From contig CAWBKW010000001.1 of NCBI GenBank assembly GCA_963789515.1, positions 1 through 64,000 of the forward strand: a DNA stretch of 64,000 bases, in the 5' to 3' direction. Below the pieces are notes generated by a model that worked only from the letters and a program-made list of their open reading frames with translations, was not told the origin of the DNA and did not search any database. Position numbers and translations under genes: made by a program. This document shows, piece after piece, positions 63,083 through 64,000 of this stretch; the stretch's first letter is position 1, and each line of letters starts with the position of its first letter. The stretch is from JBAXEO01 sp963789515 (GTDB lineage: Bacteria > Actinomycetota > Coriobacteriia > Anaerosomatales > JAAXUF01).

Positions 63083-63234
63083 CGAGCACCGAGCGGCGAG
63101 CCGAGCGCGAACACGCTCACAAAACCCTAACGAGACCGCAACCGCCCACGAACCTGCCCCGGCTCGGAGAGGGCGATAGTCTCCTTGGGAGTAACCGAGG
63201 GCCATGCGGCCCAGACAGTGGGAGGTAGAGGGCC

Positions 63235-63806
63235 ATGTCACTCGCCCTCGTAGCAGTCCTCGTGATCGGCGGACTCGTCGGCGCGCTGGCGCTCATCGTT
63301 CTCGTTCCGCTGACGTTCGGGCTGATGGCCTACGACGTCGTGACGTCACGCACCGACCAGCCTGTCCAGACGGAGAATGCGAGCACGCGCATCGCCGTCG
63401 AGCGCGGGAGTCGCCCGGGCGTTCGTATCTGCTGGGCGGCGCATTCTGGGCTGTCGCGAGCTTCGCCGGTCTCTACTCGTTCCGCCAGTCGGGCGTTGGC
63501 GACGCACTGACCGCGGCGTTCATCGTTCTGGCAGCATGCGCGGCGACCCTCGTGGTCGGCTGGTACTTCGAGCGTGCCACCGCCGTACTGTTGCTGGCCG
63601 CTTCGCTGGCTGTCGTGGTCTGGGGCGTCGTGTACCAGTTCGAGATGGGCGTGTGGATGATCATGACGCTCGCGCTCATCGGCCCCATGGTGACCGCTGC
63701 CGCGCTGTTCTGGCTCGCCCGCCGGGACCAGGATGCCTACGAGCACGCGACGGCGCTCCGTCCCCAGCTCGCACTCGTCTTCTCCGCGAGAAGCACCATC
63801 GCCTGA
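63235..63806 (+). CDS. Small polytopic membrane protein, unknown function (frameshifted)
   Basis: ATG 63,235 after GGGAGGTAGAGG. TM1 'ALVAVLVIGGLVGALALIVL' plus a cytoplasmic linker; a base shift near 63,415 leads to 'YLLGGAFWAVASFAGLYSF' and three more helices ('ALTAAFIVLAACAATLVVGW', 'AVLLLAASLAVVVWGVVYQF', 'MIMTLALIGPMVTAAALFWL'). ~190 residues. No family recognised. A strong terminator follows at 63,835. Confidence 0.6.
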
Positions 63807-63834
63807 TCGCAGGCGCACCACTGATCGACACTTC

Positions 63835-63858
63835 GAGGGCCGGCGCAAGCCGGCCCTC
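63835..63858 (+). terminator. Rho-independent-type hairpin
   Basis: GAGGGCCGGC, loop GCAA, GCCGGCCCTC: a perfect 10-bp stem with a stable GNRA-type loop, 28 bases after the membrane-protein stop. The following T content is low (TGCGTT), as often in actinobacteria. Confidence 0.7.
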
Positions 63859-63925
63859 TGCGTTGTGGGGATTCGCGACCCCCGGGGGGGAATCCTCATG
63901 GAGTGCCCCGTGGAGAGGATCGCCC

Positions 63926-64000
63926 GTGTCCGCGCTCATCAGGATCCCCGGATTGAGTTCGATAGGTTATCTGCTCGGTATCGTGGTCTTCTCGACGTAC
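63926..64000 (+). CDS. Start of a membrane protein gene, cut by the right edge
   Basis: GGAGAGG lies a few bases before GTG 63,926. The 25 available codons are open and read as an N-terminal hydrophobic segment ('SSIGYLLGIVVFSTY'). Too short for a family call. Confidence 0.45.
   Translation, partial: MSALIRIPGLSSIGYLLGIVVFSTY

Noticed and set aside
1..64000. rRNA, tRNA genes and CRISPR arrays
   Set aside because: No stretch showed tRNA cloverleaf-like arms with a CCA-type end, rRNA conserved segments, or short direct repeats with unique spacers; a covariance-model search would be decisive.

Overview
The window looks like two unrelated bacterial genomes joined at about position 22,475. Positions 1 to ~22,475 read like a Verrucomicrobiota genome (Limisphaerales/Pedosphaera-like). 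The signs are an ECF sigma/anti-sigma pair of the type common there, many secreted PQQ-dehydrogenase-like, FG-GAP and DUF4082 proteins, proteins ending in a 'FYRL/YRVV' tail, and short dispersed repeats around start codons. Positions ~22,490 to 64,000 read like a high-GC anaerobic actinobacterium, most likely Coriobacteriia or a relative. The signs are frequent GTG starts with strong Shine-Dalgarno sites, amino-acid fermentation genes (tryptophanase, tyrosine phenol-lyase, ornithine-pathway ort/ord), PASTA proteins, DUF5648 proteins and a large multiheme cytochrome locus. A gene is truncated on each side of the join. These taxonomic calls come from protein recognition, not from a search.

More than half of the larger genes, in both halves, need one or more single-base shifts to give a full-length product. 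This is most simply explained by an unpolished long-read assembly. I give full gene extents and name the shift points, and reserve 'pseudogene' for copies that are truncated or carry in-frame stops.

Layout, left part: an AraC-type fragment (1-145); a ricin-like secreted protein; anti-sigma and ECF sigma (894-2180, minus); a mosaic of two gene fragments (2411-2840); a run of exported proteins on the plus strand (ferritin-like, hypothetical, PQQ sugar dehydrogenase, TIGR03118, cupredoxin, DUF4082, FG-GAP; 3404-13,189); a cation diffusion facilitator; YceI and CBM48 proteins; a second PQQ dehydrogenase with Ig-like domains (15,778-18,446, minus); and a compact type III polyketide cluster (synthase, methyltransferase, FAD oxidoreductase; 19,071-21,931).

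Layout, right part: a CPBP protease; the ord-ortA-ortB operon with a small beta-grasp protein (23,203-26,290, minus); a class IV aminotransferase; a secreted repeat/DUF5648 protein; tryptophanase; a decayed MNT/HEPN toxin-antitoxin locus; cardiolipin synthase; an EamA exporter; two divergent PASTA proteins; an ADP-forming acyl-CoA synthetase fused to a GNAT domain; duplicated membrane modules; two overlapping radical SAM genes; small stress-like proteins; a phospholipase-C-like DUF5648 protein; a desulforedoxin-like mini-protein; tyrosine phenol-lyase; a third PASTA protein; a HerA/YjgR ATPase; and VF530.

The most notable system lies at 53,946-60,427 (minus). It is an apparent operon of a membrane-anchored cytochrome c, a Tat-exported four-cluster ferredoxin, an NrfD quinone-site protein and four multiheme cytochromes. 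Together they carry 41 CxxCH motifs plus four CX3CH/CX4CH motifs. A two-component system (60,633-63,082) is transcribed divergently from it. This looks like a Cbc/Nrf-type quinol-linked electron conduit. The amino-acid lyases and ort genes would supply the fermentative side and the cytochromes a respiratory side of one anaerobic metabolism.
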